This document shows positions 52,912 to 62,333 of a DNA stretch of 64,000 nt, piece after piece. A program made the translations under genes and the position numbers. The notes beneath the pieces were generated by a model. It searched no databases and was not told the origin of the DNA. It saw nothing but the letters and a program-made list of their open reading frames with translations. Location: positions 1 through 64,000 of the forward strand of contig NZ_ANLA01000020.1 of the NCBI RefSeq assembly GCF_000348685.1, written 5' to 3'. The stretch comes from Xanthomarina gelatinilytica (GTDB lineage Bacteria > Bacteroidota > Bacteroidia > Flavobacteriales > Flavobacteriaceae). How positions within the stretch are numbered: the stretch's first letter is position 1; each line of letters opens with the position of its first letter.

Positions 52912-54964
52912 TAATTCCTTCCAAATCCAATATAAAAGCGTATTCCAAAGCGACCTCCTTTAAGCTTTCAAATCGTCCAGATGCGCCTCCATGACCCGTA
53001 TCCATATCTGTATACAGCAATAACCTGTTAGAGTCGGTTTTCAGGTCACGTAATTTTGCAACCCATTTGGCAGGCTCCCAATATTGCACTTGGGAATCGT
53101 GAAGTCCCGTAGTTACCAATAAATGAGGATAATCCTGCGCTTTCACATTATCATAAGGGGAATAAGATTTCATATACTCGTAATAAGCTTTATCGTTTGG
53201 ATTTCCCCATTCATCATATTCTCCAGTAGTTAAAGGAATGGTATCGTCCAACATGGTTGTAACCACATCCACAAAAGGCACTACAGCCAACACACCATTA
53301 TAGAGTTCAGGATTCAAATTGATAATAACTCCCATTAAAAGACCTCCAGCCGAACCACCATAAGCATATAAATGTTTTTCTGAAGTATAATTGTTTGCAA
53401 TTAGATACTTTGAACAATCTATATAATCGTAATAGGTGTTCATTTTGGACAATAATTTTCCGTTTTCATACCAATCGCGACCCAGATATTCCCCTCCTCT
53501 AACATGTGCTATGGCATAGATAAAACCTCTATCCAACAAACTTAGCCTAACGGTTGAAAAATATGGATCTATGGTTGACCCATAAGACCCATAAGCATAT
53601 AACATGAGTGGATTGCCCGACTCTTGTTTTAAATCTTTTCTGTAAACCAAAGATACAGGTACCTTTACACCGTCTCTTGCAGTCACCCAAATTCTTTCTG
53701 AAGCGTAATTTTCTTTCTTAAAATTTTTATCCAAAACCTCTTGTTCTTTTTTCAGTTCCTTGGTTTTGGTTTTAAAATGATAATCTATAACCGAACTTGG
53801 TGTTGTTAGGGAATTATAGGTATATCTTAAAAACTCACTATCAAAATCTGGGTTGTTGCCCGTGTAAGCTGTATATGTTTCGCTTTCAAAAGGTAGATAG
53901 TAATCTTCTTTTCCATCCCAACTCATGATTCGAAGTTTATTTAAACCTTGTTCCCGTTCACTTACAACCAAATAGTCTTTAAAAATTTCTATATCCTCCA
54001 AAAGTACGTCTTTCCTATGTGGCAGTAAGTCTTGCCAATTACTACTTTCTGTATGAGTCTCGGTTGTTTTTTTAAGTTCAAAATTTACTGCACCATCCTT
54101 GTTTGTAAGCACATAAAAATGGTTTTCGTAATGTGCAATGGAGTACTCTACACCTCTTTCCCTTTTGCTAAATATTTTAAAGGCTTCGTTTGGTGTATCG
54201 GCATTTAAAATCCGGTACTCGGAGGTTAAGGTGCTTGAAGACCCAATCACTATATATTTTCTGGATTTGGTTTTATATACAAAGGTGTTAAAAGTCTCGT
54301 CTTCCTCATGATATACTTCCACATCTTCAGTTACTTTAGTATGCAATTTGTGTTTACAAATACTGTTGGAACGAAGCGTTACCTTATCTTTACGGGAATA
54401 AAAAAGGGTTTGGTTGTCGTTGGCCCAAGTTACACTTCCTGTGGTATTTTTAATTTTTTCAGGATAGATTTCACCAGTAATTAGGTTTTTAACCTGAATA
54501 ATGTATTGCCTCCTGCTAACTGTGTCTGTTGAAAAAGCTGCCAAGCTGTTATCTGGACTAATGGAGATACTGCCCAATTTAAAATAAGCATGGTTTTTGG
54601 CCATTTCATTGCAGTCAAACAACAATTCTTCAGGAGCCTCCAAGGTTTCCTTTTTTCTGGAATAAATAGGGTAATCCTTCCCTTTTTCGAATCTAGTTAT
54701 ATACCAATATCCATTAAACTTATAAGGAACGGACTGGTCGTCTTCTTTGATTCTGGCTTTCATTTCTTCAAACAACTTTTCCTGAAACGCTTCTGTGTGT
54801 TTCATCATCTGTTTGGTATACTTGTTTTCGGCGTGCAAATAATCCAATACTTCTTGGTTTTCCCTATCATTTAACCAATAGTAATTGTCTATTCTAACAT
54901 CGTCATGCGCAACAAGGGTCTTAGGAATTTTTTTTGCCTTTGGAGGGAATATTTTGTTTTTCAA
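52904..54964 (-). CDS. S9 family serine peptidase (oligopeptidase B/prolyl oligopeptidase type)
   Basis: A 686-residue peptidase: a seven-bladed propeller-like N-terminal half (after LVAHDDVRIDNYYWLNDREN) and an alpha/beta-hydrolase half with nucleophile in YGGSAGG and the terminal His in DTGHGGASGR. S9A enzymes cleave short peptides, after Arg/Lys in oligopeptidase B. The frame is open to 55237 but runs into the divergent ybaB-like gene. TTG at 54964 is chosen because a -7 element (55004-54997) lies 32 bp upstream and the family N-terminus starts near there. There is no signal peptide with this start, so it is cytoplasmic. Confidence 0.87.
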   Translation of the reverse strand: MKNKIFPPKAKKIPKTLVAHDDVRIDNYYWLNDRENQEVLDYLHAENKYTKQMMKHTEAFQEKLFEEMKARIKEDDQSVPYKFNGYWYITRFEKGKDYPIYSRKKETLEAPEELLFDCNEMAKNHAYFKLGSISISPDNSLAAFSTDTVSRRQYIIQVKNLITGEIYPEKIKNTTGSVTWANDNQTLFYSRKDKVTLRSNSICKHKLHTKVTEDVEVYHEEDETFNTFVYKTKSRKYIVIGSSSTLTSEYRILNADTPNEAFKIFSKRERGVEYSIAHYENHFYVLTNKDGAVNFELKKTTETHTESSNWQDLLPHRKDVLLEDIEIFKDYLVVSEREQGLNKLRIMSWDGKEDYYLPFESETYTAYTGNNPDFDSEFLRYTYNSLTTPSSVIDYHFKTKTKELKKEQEVLDKNFKKENYASERIWVTARDGVKVPVSLVYRKDLKQESGNPLMLYAYGSYGSTIDPYFSTVRLSLLDRGFIYAIAHVRGGEYLGRDWYENGKLLSKMNTYYDYIDCSKYLIANNYTSEKHLYAYGGSAGGLLMGVIINLNPELYNGVLAVVPFVDVVTTMLDDTIPLTTGEYDEWGNPNDKAYYEYMKSYSPYDNVKAQDYPHLLVTTGLHDSQVQYWEPAKWVAKLRDLKTDSNRLLLYTDMDTGHGGASGRFESLKEVALEYAFILDLEGITC

Positions 54965-54996
54965 AAGTGAAAAATTTTTAACTGAATTATAAGTGC

Positions 54997-55004
54997 CAAA
55001 AATA
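54997..55004 (-). promoter_or_regulatory. -7 element of the S9 peptidase gene
   Basis: Minus strand TATTTTTG. It lies 11 bp from the divergent -7 element TAGCTTTG of the ybaB-like gene, so both genes share one compact control region. Confidence 0.5.
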
Positions 55005-55015
55005 TGAAAATTAAA

Positions 55016-55023
55016 TAGCTTTG
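55016..55023 (+). promoter_or_regulatory. -7 element of the ybaB-like gene
   Basis: Plus strand TAGCTTTG, 26 bp before the ATG at 55050. Confidence 0.5.
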
Positions 55024-55049
55024 TAATTAAATTAATAAAATATAAAATT

Positions 55050-55373
55050 ATGTTTGGAGATCTCATGGGAATGATGGGAAAACTTAAGGAAACCCAAAAA
55101 AAAGTAGAAGAAACCAAAAAACGATTGGATACGGTTTTAATTGATGAAAGCAGTAGCGACAAAAAATTAACAGTCACTTTAACAGCCAACAGAACCATTA
55201 AATCCATTAAAGTGGATGAAAGTTTGTTGCAGGACAAGGAAGAGTTGGAAGACTACCTGATACTTACACTAAACAAAGCCATTGAAAGAGCTACGCAAGT
55301 AAACGAATCTGAAATAGCTGCAGTGGCAAAAGATGGCATGCCAAATATTCCGGGAATGGATATGTTTAAGTAA
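55050..55373 (+). CDS. YbaB/EbfC nucleoid-associated protein
   Basis: A 107-residue DNA-binding protein. The N-terminal coiled-coil [20 protein letters not shown], the strand [19 protein letters not shown] and a C-terminal NIPGMDMF fit the YbaB family, which dimerises and binds DNA to organise the nucleoid. In many bacteria ybaB sits with dnaX-recR; that context is absent here. Promoter TAGCTTTG lies just upstream, divergent from the S9 peptidase gene. Confidence 0.88.
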   Translation: MFGDLMGMMGKLKETQKKVEETKKRLDTVLIDESSSDKKLTVTLTANRTIKSIKVDESLLQDKEELEDYLILTLNKAIERATQVNESEIAAVAKDGMPNIPGMDMFK

Positions 55374-55486
55374 AAGGGCTTTTGGTTCAAACTCAAAGAA
55401 TTTTTAACTAACAATTTGAGGGCAATAAAAGTCATACTTTTTTATAAAATCCTTATTTTTAAGAATTAATTTTAATTTTTAACGCT

Positions 55487-55816
55487 ATGTTCGAATTATT
55501 TCAAAGTGAAAACAACCAAAAGTATTATTTTAACCTAAAAGCCAAAAACGGTCAAGTTATCCTGTCCAGTCAGGGTTATTCCGATAAATCTGGTGCAAAA
55601 AACGGTATAGAATCTGTTAAAACCAATTGTGGCGACGACGCGAAGTTTGAAAGAAAAACAGCTTCCAACGGAAAATTCCATTTTAATATAAAAGCTGGAA
55701 ACGGACAAATTATAGGAAGCAGCCAAATGTACGCTTCAGAATCTGGAATGGAAAATGGCATAGAATCGGTTAAAACCAATGCGCCAAATGCTGGAATTGA
55801 AGATAAAACAGCTTAA
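55487..55816 (+). CDS. YegP-like DUF1508 protein, two repeats
   Basis: A 109-residue protein made of two copies of the DUF1508 unit: FNLKAKNGQVILSSQGYSDK with NGIESVKTN (about residues 10-47), and FNIKAGNGQIIGSSQMYASE with NGIESVKTN (about 61-98). Each unit pairs as beta-beta-beta-alpha. YegP-type proteins are widespread and uncharacterised. The gene is flanked by a perfect-palindrome terminator. Confidence 0.9.
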   Translation: MFELFQSENNQKYYFNLKAKNGQVILSSQGYSDKSGAKNGIESVKTNCGDDAKFERKTASNGKFHFNIKAGNGQIIGSSQMYASESGMENGIESVKTNAPNAGIEDKTA

Positions 55817-55842
55817 AAAAAGATATTTTTTCACATGCAACA

Positions 55843-55872
55843 AAAAAGCATCAGAATTCTGATGCTTTTTTG
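55843..55872. terminator. Perfect 30-bp palindromic terminator
   Basis: A6-GCATCAGAATTCTGATGC-T6: every base is self-complementary. It lies between the convergent YegP-like gene and the 313-residue protein gene and can stop transcription from both sides. Confidence 0.92.
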
Positions 55873-55880
55873 TTGATTAT

Positions 55881-56822
55881 CTATCTATAACCAAACTTTA
55901 ATTTAATACCATATTTTTCTTCAATTATAGGTTTCTTTTTATCTGTTTCATAAGAACAAATCCCAAATTTTGAACGATCTGCATTTACTTTTTTAAAATC
56001 TGTACAATGCTTACCAAACGAAAAATTAAATTGATAATTCGAGAGTTTTGTTCGTGTTTTACCACTTTCTTGATATAAAACCGAAACTCTACCATTCTGA
56101 AAAGCGTAAATTATTGCAAACTCTCTGGGATGTAATGCTCCAGATTTTATGGCAGTTACTAATTTTTCTTCGGTCAACTCGTTAATTGGATAATCGTAAT
56201 GTAGAAGTGTTGCAGTTATCTTGGCATTATCCAATTCACAATCGTTTATTTTGGGAGCATCATTAGAATTATCAATACCTATTAGATTTTCACCAGGATA
56301 TTCATTTTTATCTACACTTTCCTTTATTTTAAAGAAGTTTGAATAAACTATCCCTTTATAGGTTTTACTACTTTTGCTTTCTTGTTCTTTTTGGTAATTT
56401 CTATGAAAGGTCTTCGATTTACCAATACTAATATTTGATTGGTATTCTGCATATAGATCATTAAATTCTTTCTCCAATTTCAGCCAATCAGAAATATTTA
56501 ATAGTTCCTTGAAAATAGTGATTTCTTTAAGGCATTTTATTTTTACGCCATGCTTAAATGCTTCACGCATCCAATTAATTGCTTTGGATTTGTTTTTGTT
56601 TATTAAAGAAATTTCTGCTGCAATAACATAATCCTTTGCAAATGCTGGCTTATAATAAGTAAGCAGGTCGTTTAATAGGGTTTCAGCATTTTGAAAATTT
56701 TCTTGTACTATAAGTTCTTCGACTTGAATAAATTCTTGATGGTACAACAAGAAATCTTTTTCAATAATATTATCCTGAAACAACAAAAAAGTCAAAAGCA
56801 ATATTAAATTCTGAATCATCAA
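55881..56822 (-). CDS. Exported protein of unknown function
   Basis: A 313-residue protein with a hydrophobic start (MMIQNLILLLTFLLFQDN, a signal peptide), a helical TPR-like N-terminal half (about 25-125, ENFQNAETLLNDLLTYYKPA) and a C-terminal domain with ESGKTRTKLSNYQFNFSFGK. The base composition is slightly more AT-rich than its neighbours. I do not recognise the family. It is close (16 bp) to the threonine aldolase gene, its upstream neighbour on the same strand. Confidence 0.65.
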   Translation of the reverse strand: MMIQNLILLLTFLLFQDNIIEKDFLLYHQEFIQVEELIVQENFQNAETLLNDLLTYYKPAFAKDYVIAAEISLINKNKSKAINWMREAFKHGVKIKCLKEITIFKELLNISDWLKLEKEFNDLYAEYQSNISIGKSKTFHRNYQKEQESKSSKTYKGIVYSNFFKIKESVDKNEYPGENLIGIDNSNDAPKINDCELDNAKITATLLHYDYPINELTEEKLVTAIKSGALHPREFAIIYAFQNGRVSVLYQESGKTRTKLSNYQFNFSFGKHCTDFKKVNADRSKFGICSYETDKKKPIIEEKYGIKLKFGYR

Positions 56823-56838
56823 CCTTTAAATTAAACAC

Positions 56839-57864
56839 TTATAACTTCAAACCTCTCAAAACACTTAAAAACCTGTCATGCATAGCATCTGTATAATCCA
56901 AATGTGTTACAATTCGCAACTTTCCTTGTCCCATACCACTTAATCGAATATTATTGGCCTCAAGCAAACGCAAAAATTTAGTTTCGTCTGTTTTTTGCCG
57001 TAATTCAAAAATAATGATGTTGGTTTCAACGGGTTCTACTTTTTTAATAAAAGTCAAACCATTTAAAACCTCGCCTATTTCTTTGGCTTTGTTATGGTCA
57101 TCAACCAATCTGTGGATATTATTGTCCAAAGCATACAAACCTGCAGCAGCCAAATAACCCACTTGCCTCATGCCTCCACCAAGGATTTTTCTTATTCTAA
57201 TGGCATGTTGCATAAGGGCTTCATCTCCAATTAACACAGAGCCTATGGGACACCCCAATCCTTTACTTAAGCATACAGAAATGGTATCGAACAATTTCCC
57301 GTAATCTGTAGCTGTTTCTGGTTTGGAAACCAAGGCATTCCATATTCTTGCACCATCTAAATGATACCCTAAATTATTTGTATCGCAAACCGATTTTATC
57401 TTTTTCAACTCCTCGAAATCCCAACAAGACCCTCCTCCTCTGTTGGCCGTGTTTTCAACTTCTACCAATGCTGTTAAGGGACTGTGGTAAAAGTCTGGTG
57501 GATTTAGGGCTTCAACAACCTGTTCTGCCGTAAACATGCCTCTATGTCCTTGAAGAAGCTTGCAGGAAACACCACTGTTAAAAGATGCGCCTCCACCTTC
57601 ATAATTATAAATATGAGCGTCTTTATCACAAATAACTTGATCTCCTGGATTGGTATGCAGTTTTATGGCTGTTTGGTTTGCCATGGTTCCAGTAGGAAAA
57701 AACAAGGCCTTGGGCTTACCGAACATTTTGGCAAGGCGCTCTTCAAGCACATTTACCGTTGGGTCTTCTTTATACACATCGTCACCAACCTTGGCTTGCA
57801 TCATAGCTTCCAACATGTCTTTTGTTGGCTTGGTAACCGTATCACTTCTTAAATCTATAGTCAT
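56839..57864 (-). CDS. Low-specificity L-threonine aldolase (GntG-type PLP enzyme)
   Basis: A 341-residue PLP enzyme. IDLRSDTVTKPT at the start, GDDVYKEDPTVNVLEE, LDGARIWNA and PLP lysine K201 in CLSKGLGCPIGS are the family motifs. It cleaves L-threonine or L-allo-threonine to glycine and acetaldehyde, and works on related beta-hydroxy amino acids; this one could feed glycine or 3-hydroxy amino-acid turnover. Length is normal. It is first in a two-gene unit with the unknown exported protein, and divergent from prfB. Confidence 0.92.
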   Translation of the reverse strand: MTIDLRSDTVTKPTKDMLEAMMQAKVGDDVYKEDPTVNVLEERLAKMFGKPKALFFPTGTMANQTAIKLHTNPGDQVICDKDAHIYNYEGGGASFNSGVSCKLLQGHRGMFTAEQVVEALNPPDFYHSPLTALVEVENTANRGGGSCWDFEELKKIKSVCDTNNLGYHLDGARIWNALVSKPETATDYGKLFDTISVCLSKGLGCPIGSVLIGDEALMQHAIRIRKILGGGMRQVGYLAAAGLYALDNNIHRLVDDHNKAKEIGEVLNGLTFIKKVEPVETNIIIFELRQKTDETKFLRLLEANNIRLSGMGQGKLRIVTHLDYTDAMHDRFLSVLRGLKL

Positions 57865-57908
57865 AAAAAAAATTAAAGTATAAAACTATAAAATTAAATC
57901 AAGTTATA

Positions 57909-57939
57909 TTTTATCTGCCAGTTTTTAATTTTATTTTTG
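57909..57939 (+). promoter_or_regulatory. Promoter of prfB
   Basis: -7 TATTTTTG (57932-57939) with TTTT (57909-57912) 19 bp upstream. The ATG of prfB is 18 bp downstream of the -7 element. Confidence 0.6.
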
Positions 57940-57957
57940 TGGAAACAAAATTTAACT

Positions 57958-59065
57958 ATGATTACTTCCGATCAAATTAAAGATCTAAACAAACGTCTAA
58001 GTGCGCTTAGACAATATCTTTGACATAGATGCCAAACTTATAGAAATCCAGAACGAAGAAGAACAAACATTTTCCCCTACGTTTTGGAACGATTCCACAG
58101 CTGCTGAAATTGTGATGAAATCCCTTAGAACCAAAAAAAAATGGGTTGAAGATTTCAATAAAGCCAAATCCCAAGTTGAAGAACTTGAAATCATTTACGA
58201 ATTTTTTAAAGAAGGCGAATCCACACAGGAAGATTTAGACACCTGCTTTGAGAAAGCTACTGAATTGATTGAGGATTTGGAGTTTAAAAACATGCTTTCT
58301 GAAGAAGGAGACAGTTTAAGTGCTGTCCTGCAAATTACGGCTGGAGCTGGCGGAACCGAAAGCTGCGACTGGGCAAGTATGCTTATGCGCATGTATTTAA
58401 TGTATGCCGAAAAAAGTGGTTTTAAAGTTAAAGAGCTCAACTATCAAGAAGGAGATGTTGCTGGCATTAAAACGGTTACCTTGGAAATAGAAGGCGACTA
58501 TGCCTTTGGTTGGCTTAAAGGAGAAAACGGCGTTCATAGATTGGTGCGCATTTCCCCTTTTGATAGCAATGCCAAAAGACATACCAGTTTTGCTTCAGTG
58601 TATGTATATCCTTTGGTGGACGATACCATTGAAATTGAGATCAATCCGGCAGATATTGAAATTACCACAGCACGTTCCAGTGGAGCTGGTGGACAAAACG
58701 TGAATAAAGTGGAAACCAAAGTACAGTTAACCCACAAACCTACTGGGATTCAAATTTCCTGTTCTGAAACCCGTTCGCAACACGATAACAGAGCACGTGC
58801 CTTACAAATGTTGAAATCTCAACTATACGAAATTGAGCTCAGCAAACAAATGGCACAACGTGAAGACATTGAATCTGAAAAAATGAAAATTGAATGGGGA
58901 AGCCAAATAAGAAACTATGTCATGCACCCTTATAAATTGGTCAAAGATGTACGTTCTGGACACGAAACTGGTAATGTAGATGCTGTTATGGATGGACATA
59001 TAGAGCCTTTTTTAAAAGCCTACTTGATGATGATGGGACAAAAAACCGAAGAAAAAACCTTATAA
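57958..59065 (+). CDS. prfB: Peptide chain release factor 2, with programmed +1 frameshift
   Basis: Two frames joined by a +1 frameshift. The first 21 codons end TAT CTT TGA C at 58015-58024. Shifting past the T at 58021 continues as GAC ATA GAT in the long frame, giving 368 residues. The stop in the short frame is UGA, the codon RF2 itself reads. Motifs: stop-codon tripeptide SPF ([12 protein letters not shown]), GGQ in [20 protein letters not shown]. It releases peptides at UAA and UGA. No Shine-Dalgarno-like AGGGGG is seen before the CTT (the bases are TTAGACAATAT). Confidence 0.96.
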
Positions 59066-59067
59066 CT

Positions 59068-59409
59068 ATGATTAAAATTTATCACAATCCCAGATGCAGC
59101 AAATCCAGAAATGGATTGGAAATTATTAAAGAATCTGGTAAAAACTTTGAGATTATTGCTTATTTGGAAAACACTCCAACAAAAGAAGAACTAAAACAGC
59201 TTATAAATCTTTTAAATATTCCAGCCGAAGATTTAATTAGAAAAAATGAAGCTGCTTGGAAAGAAAACTTTAAAGGCAAAAATTTAACCCAAGAGCAACT
59301 TATTGAAGCCATGGTTTCATTTCCAAAACTTATAGAAAGACCCATTGTAATAAATGGCTCCAAAGCTGTAATAGGTAGACCTCCTGAAAAAATTTTAGAA
59401 ATTATTTAA
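59068..59409 (+). CDS. ArsC family arsenate reductase-like protein
   Basis: A 113-residue thioredoxin-fold protein with the active-site Cys10 in NPRCSKSRN and the ArsC-type end FPKLIERPIVINGSKAVIGRPPEKILEII. True ArsC reduces arsenate with glutaredoxin; YfgD and other relatives have other or unknown roles. No ars operon is present, so arsenate detoxification is only possible. It starts 2 bp after the prfB stop and is probably cotranscribed; a terminator follows. Confidence 0.88.
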   Translation: MIKIYHNPRCSKSRNGLEIIKESGKNFEIIAYLENTPTKEELKQLINLLNIPAEDLIRKNEAAWKENFKGKNLTQEQLIEAMVSFPKLIERPIVINGSKAVIGRPPEKILEII

Positions 59410-59416
59410 AGTCATT

Positions 59417-59453
59417 AAAGCTTCAAACACCTTGGTTTTTGAAGCTTTTTTTA
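59417..59453 (+). terminator. Rho-independent terminator after the prfB-arsC unit
   Basis: 11-bp stem AAAGCTTCAAA/TTTGAAGCTTT with a 10-nt loop and a T-run. Confidence 0.88.
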
Positions 59454-59492
59454 TTTAACAAACTTTTAACCAAACACCACTAAACCAAATTC

Positions 59493-59500
59493 TATTTTTG
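59493..59500 (+). promoter_or_regulatory. -7 element of the outer-membrane receptor gene
   Basis: TATTTTTG, 26 bp before the ATG at 59527. The -33 position has no TTTG. Confidence 0.45.
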
Positions 59501-59526
59501 CAGTCTTACATTGCAAAAACACAATC

Positions 59527-61980
59527 ATGAACAAAATTTTATTTTCCTTTCTTTTTACATTTTTATCATTTGCGACCATGCAAGCCCAAAAAGATGTTAC
59601 CATTACAGGTAAAGTCATTGACAAAACTACAGGTCAACCCTTGGAATATGCAACAGTTGCTTTTTTTAGCAAAGCTGAAAACAGAATTGTTACTGGAGGC
59701 ATTACCAATGAAGCTGGAAATTTCAGCATTCCTGTACCAAGTGGCACTTATGATATCTCCATTGAATTTATTTCATTTAAAAAACAAACCATTCCAGACC
59801 AAAAGCTTTCAACCGATAAAAACTTAGGGACTTTAAATTTGGAGGCAGATACCGAAGCCTTGGATGAAATTGAAATCATTGCAGAAAAAACAACTGTTGA
59901 AATAAAACTTGATAAAAAAATATATAATGTTGGAAAGGATTTAACAGTTCGTGGTGGAACCGTTAGTGATGTTTTAGACAACGTGCCTTCTGTTTCAGTA
60001 GATGTGGAAGGTAATGTGGCCTTAAGAGGTAATGAAAACGTAAGGATTTTAATAAATGGAAAACCTTCTGGTTTGGTTGGCATCAATTCCACAGACGCTT
60101 TACGTCAGTTACCTGCAGAGTCCATAGAACGTGTTGAAGTTATTACCTCTCCTTCTGCCAGATATGATGCCGAAGGAACGGCTGGAATTTTAAATATTAT
60201 TTTACGTCGAAGCAAACTGCAAGGTTTAAATGGTGCTATAACCACCAATGTAGGTTGGCCAAAATCTGCTGGAATTTCAGGAAATATCAATTACAGAACG
60301 GGAGATTTAAACATATTTAACACTACCAGTTACGATTACAGGGAAGTACCAGGAAACTCTTCATCTTACACTCAATTTTTCAATAAAGAATTTGATGATA
60401 ATGGCAATTTAATAGTAGATAATTTAGATACTTATTCAGATGAAACAAATGATTACGACCGTGTTAGAAAAGGTTTGAGCACCAACTTTGGTGTGGAATG
60501 GTATATTACGGATTCGGCCTCATTAACTGGTGCCGTTTCTTACAGAAATGGTGACAATGAAAGCAACACCACCAATACATTAATTTACTTGGATGAAAAT
60601 CAACAGTTTGAATCTCAAAGCAATCGTTTCGATCCAGAAGAGGAAACAGACAACGTTCTTCAGTATTCCGTAAACTTTACTAAGAATTTTGACGATGGTG
60701 GCCATAAATTAACCATGGATTTTCAATATGAAGATAATTCGGAAGATGAATTTTCTAAAGTATTACAAGAAGGAATAAATACAGAAAAAGTTGCTACACT
60801 TGAAGACCAAAGCCGCATTTTACTTCAAGCTGACTATGTTTTACCTATTGGAGAAAAAAGCCAGTTTGAGTTAGGATATCGTGGTAATTTTAACGACCAA
60901 GATACAGATTATACTGTAGAGTTTTTAAATGAAACCACCAATGAGTTTGAGTTAAGCACAGGACTTTCCAACTTTTTAAACTATCGTGAATATGTAAATT
61001 CAGCGTATTCACAATTTGGTAGTAAAGTAGGAAGTAAATTTTCTTATTTATTGGGACTTCGTTTGGAAAGCACACGTATTACTGTAGATCAACCTACAAG
61101 TGGGGATTACAGTAAAAACGACTATACTGGTTTATTCCCTACAGTAAACTTAAGCTATGAGTTAAGTGAAAATGAAAATGTAACTTTAGGTTATAGCAGA
61201 CGTATTCAAAGACCAAGATCTTGGTTTATCAATCCATTCCCTTCTAGATCCAGTGTAACCAGTATTTTTAGAGGAAATCCAGAGCTGGCTCCAAGTTATT
61301 CAGGATTATTTGATTTGGGTTATTATAAAAAATTTGGTAAAGTCTCTTTAAATACTTCGGCTTATTACCAACATACAACAGATGCCTTTAGTTTTATAAG
61401 TTTTGATACTGGGGAAACAGTGGATGTAAATGGCCAAACATTTTCTGTAATTGAGCGTACACCAATTAACTTGGCCGAAGAAGACAGATACGGATTTGAA
61501 TTTACGCTTACCTATAACCCTATACGTAAATGGAATATCAATGCCAACTTCAATATATTTAGACAATCCATCACAGGTACAGACCCAAACGGCTTGTCTC
61601 TTGACAACGATAATACCAGCTGGTTTGCCAGATTAAATAATAAATATACCCTTCCAGGAAAAATAGAATGGCAAACAAGTTTAAACTATAGAGGACCATC
61701 AGAAGATGCCCAAAACAAAAGAGAAGGTGTATTTTCTGCAAACATGGCTTTTAGTAGAGATATTTTCAACGAGAATGCTTCTATAGCACTTAACGTAAGC
61801 GATTTATTGAATAGTAGAAAACGTACTATGGACACTACAACTCCTACATATACGGGAACTTCAGAGTTTCAATGGAGAGAACGTAGTATCAATCTATCCT
61901 TTACCTACAGATTCAATCAACAAAAGAAACGTCAACAACGTAATGGTTATGGTGGAGACGATATGGATTTTGAAGGTTAA
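59527..61980 (+). CDS. Outer-membrane beta-barrel receptor with carboxypeptidase-regulatory domain
   Basis: An 817-residue outer-membrane protein: signal peptide (1-20, TMQAQ), carboxypeptidase-regulatory-like domain (about 24-110; ITGKVIDKTTGQPLEYATV), plug (about 130-235; VSDVLDNVPSVSVDVEGNVA and the RGNENVRILINGKP turn) and a barrel region (about 240-800). It ends in a soluble tail, QQKKRQQRNGYGGDDMDFEG, instead of a terminal aromatic strand, as in members of the outer-membrane beta-barrel family (OMP_b-brl_2). No substrate-specific sign is visible and no partner SusD-like lipoprotein lies near, so it is not a SusC-type glycan transporter. Confidence 0.9.
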   Translation: MNKILFSFLFTFLSFATMQAQKDVTITGKVIDKTTGQPLEYATVAFFSKAENRIVTGGITNEAGNFSIPVPSGTYDISIEFISFKKQTIPDQKLSTDKNLGTLNLEADTEALDEIEIIAEKTTVEIKLDKKIYNVGKDLTVRGGTVSDVLDNVPSVSVDVEGNVALRGNENVRILINGKPSGLVGINSTDALRQLPAESIERVEVITSPSARYDAEGTAGILNIILRRSKLQGLNGAITTNVGWPKSAGISGNINYRTGDLNIFNTTSYDYREVPGNSSSYTQFFNKEFDDNGNLIVDNLDTYSDETNDYDRVRKGLSTNFGVEWYITDSASLTGAVSYRNGDNESNTTNTLIYLDENQQFESQSNRFDPEEETDNVLQYSVNFTKNFDDGGHKLTMDFQYEDNSEDEFSKVLQEGINTEKVATLEDQSRILLQADYVLPIGEKSQFELGYRGNFNDQDTDYTVEFLNETTNEFELSTGLSNFLNYREYVNSAYSQFGSKVGSKFSYLLGLRLESTRITVDQPTSGDYSKNDYTGLFPTVNLSYELSENENVTLGYSRRIQRPRSWFINPFPSRSSVTSIFRGNPELAPSYSGLFDLGYYKKFGKVSLNTSAYYQHTTDAFSFISFDTGETVDVNGQTFSVIERTPINLAEEDRYGFEFTLTYNPIRKWNINANFNIFRQSITGTDPNGLSLDNDNTSWFARLNNKYTLPGKIEWQTSLNYRGPSEDAQNKREGVFSANMAFSRDIFNENASIALNVSDLLNSRKRTMDTTTPTYTGTSEFQWRERSINLSFTYRFNQQKKRQQRNGYGGDDMDFEG

Positions 61981-62004
61981 GATCTTCAAAATGCAACCCA
62001 TAAA

Positions 62005-62030
62005 AAAAGGAAGCCAATTGGCTTCCTTTT
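62005..62030. terminator. Perfect palindromic terminator
   Basis: 26-bp palindrome with core AAGGAAGCCAATTGGCTTCC and flanking A and T runs, between the convergent receptor gene and the 58-aa membrane protein gene. Confidence 0.9.
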
Positions 62031-62052
62031 TATTTATATGTTAAAAACAAAA

Positions 62053-62229
62053 TTAATTTAATTCACGTTTTGCTTTTTTCTCTTCTTTAATTTCTTTCAT
62101 ACGCTCAATGAATGCGCCACCAATCCAATAAGGGATTACAAACGTTAATAAAAATATCATTAACCAAAAACCAATTGTTAATATGGTTAAAAATGCTATA
62201 AATCCTAAGTATTGGTCAAATTCGAACAT
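62053..62229 (-). CDS. 58-residue membrane protein
   Basis: ATG at 62229 opens MFEFDQYLGFIAFLTILTIG, then FWLMIFLLTFVIPYWIGGAF and the charged tail IERMKEIKEEKKAKRELN; stop at 62053. There are two hydrophobic stretches (about 8-24 and 25-41) and a basic cytoplasmic tail. A terminator lies 22 bp after the stop. I recall proteins like this in other flavobacteria but know no function. Confidence 0.7.
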   Translation of the reverse strand: MFEFDQYLGFIAFLTILTIGFWLMIFLLTFVIPYWIGGAFIERMKEIKEEKKAKRELN

Positions 62230-62333
62230 GATGAAAATTTCTTTTTTAAATTAACTATCGCAAAGATACATGAAAAGGTTTTTTTACACAACAGTAAAAT
62301 TAAGATTTATTAACATCTTTATTAAGTGTTTTA

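Noticed and set aside
54965-55237. 91-residue N-terminal extension of the S9 peptidase
   Set aside because: It runs through the divergent ybaB-like gene and upstream of the peptidase's own -7 element.
59527-61980. SusC-type glycan transporter
   Set aside because: No SusD-like lipoprotein or glycoside hydrolase gene is adjacent, and the protein ends in a soluble tail.
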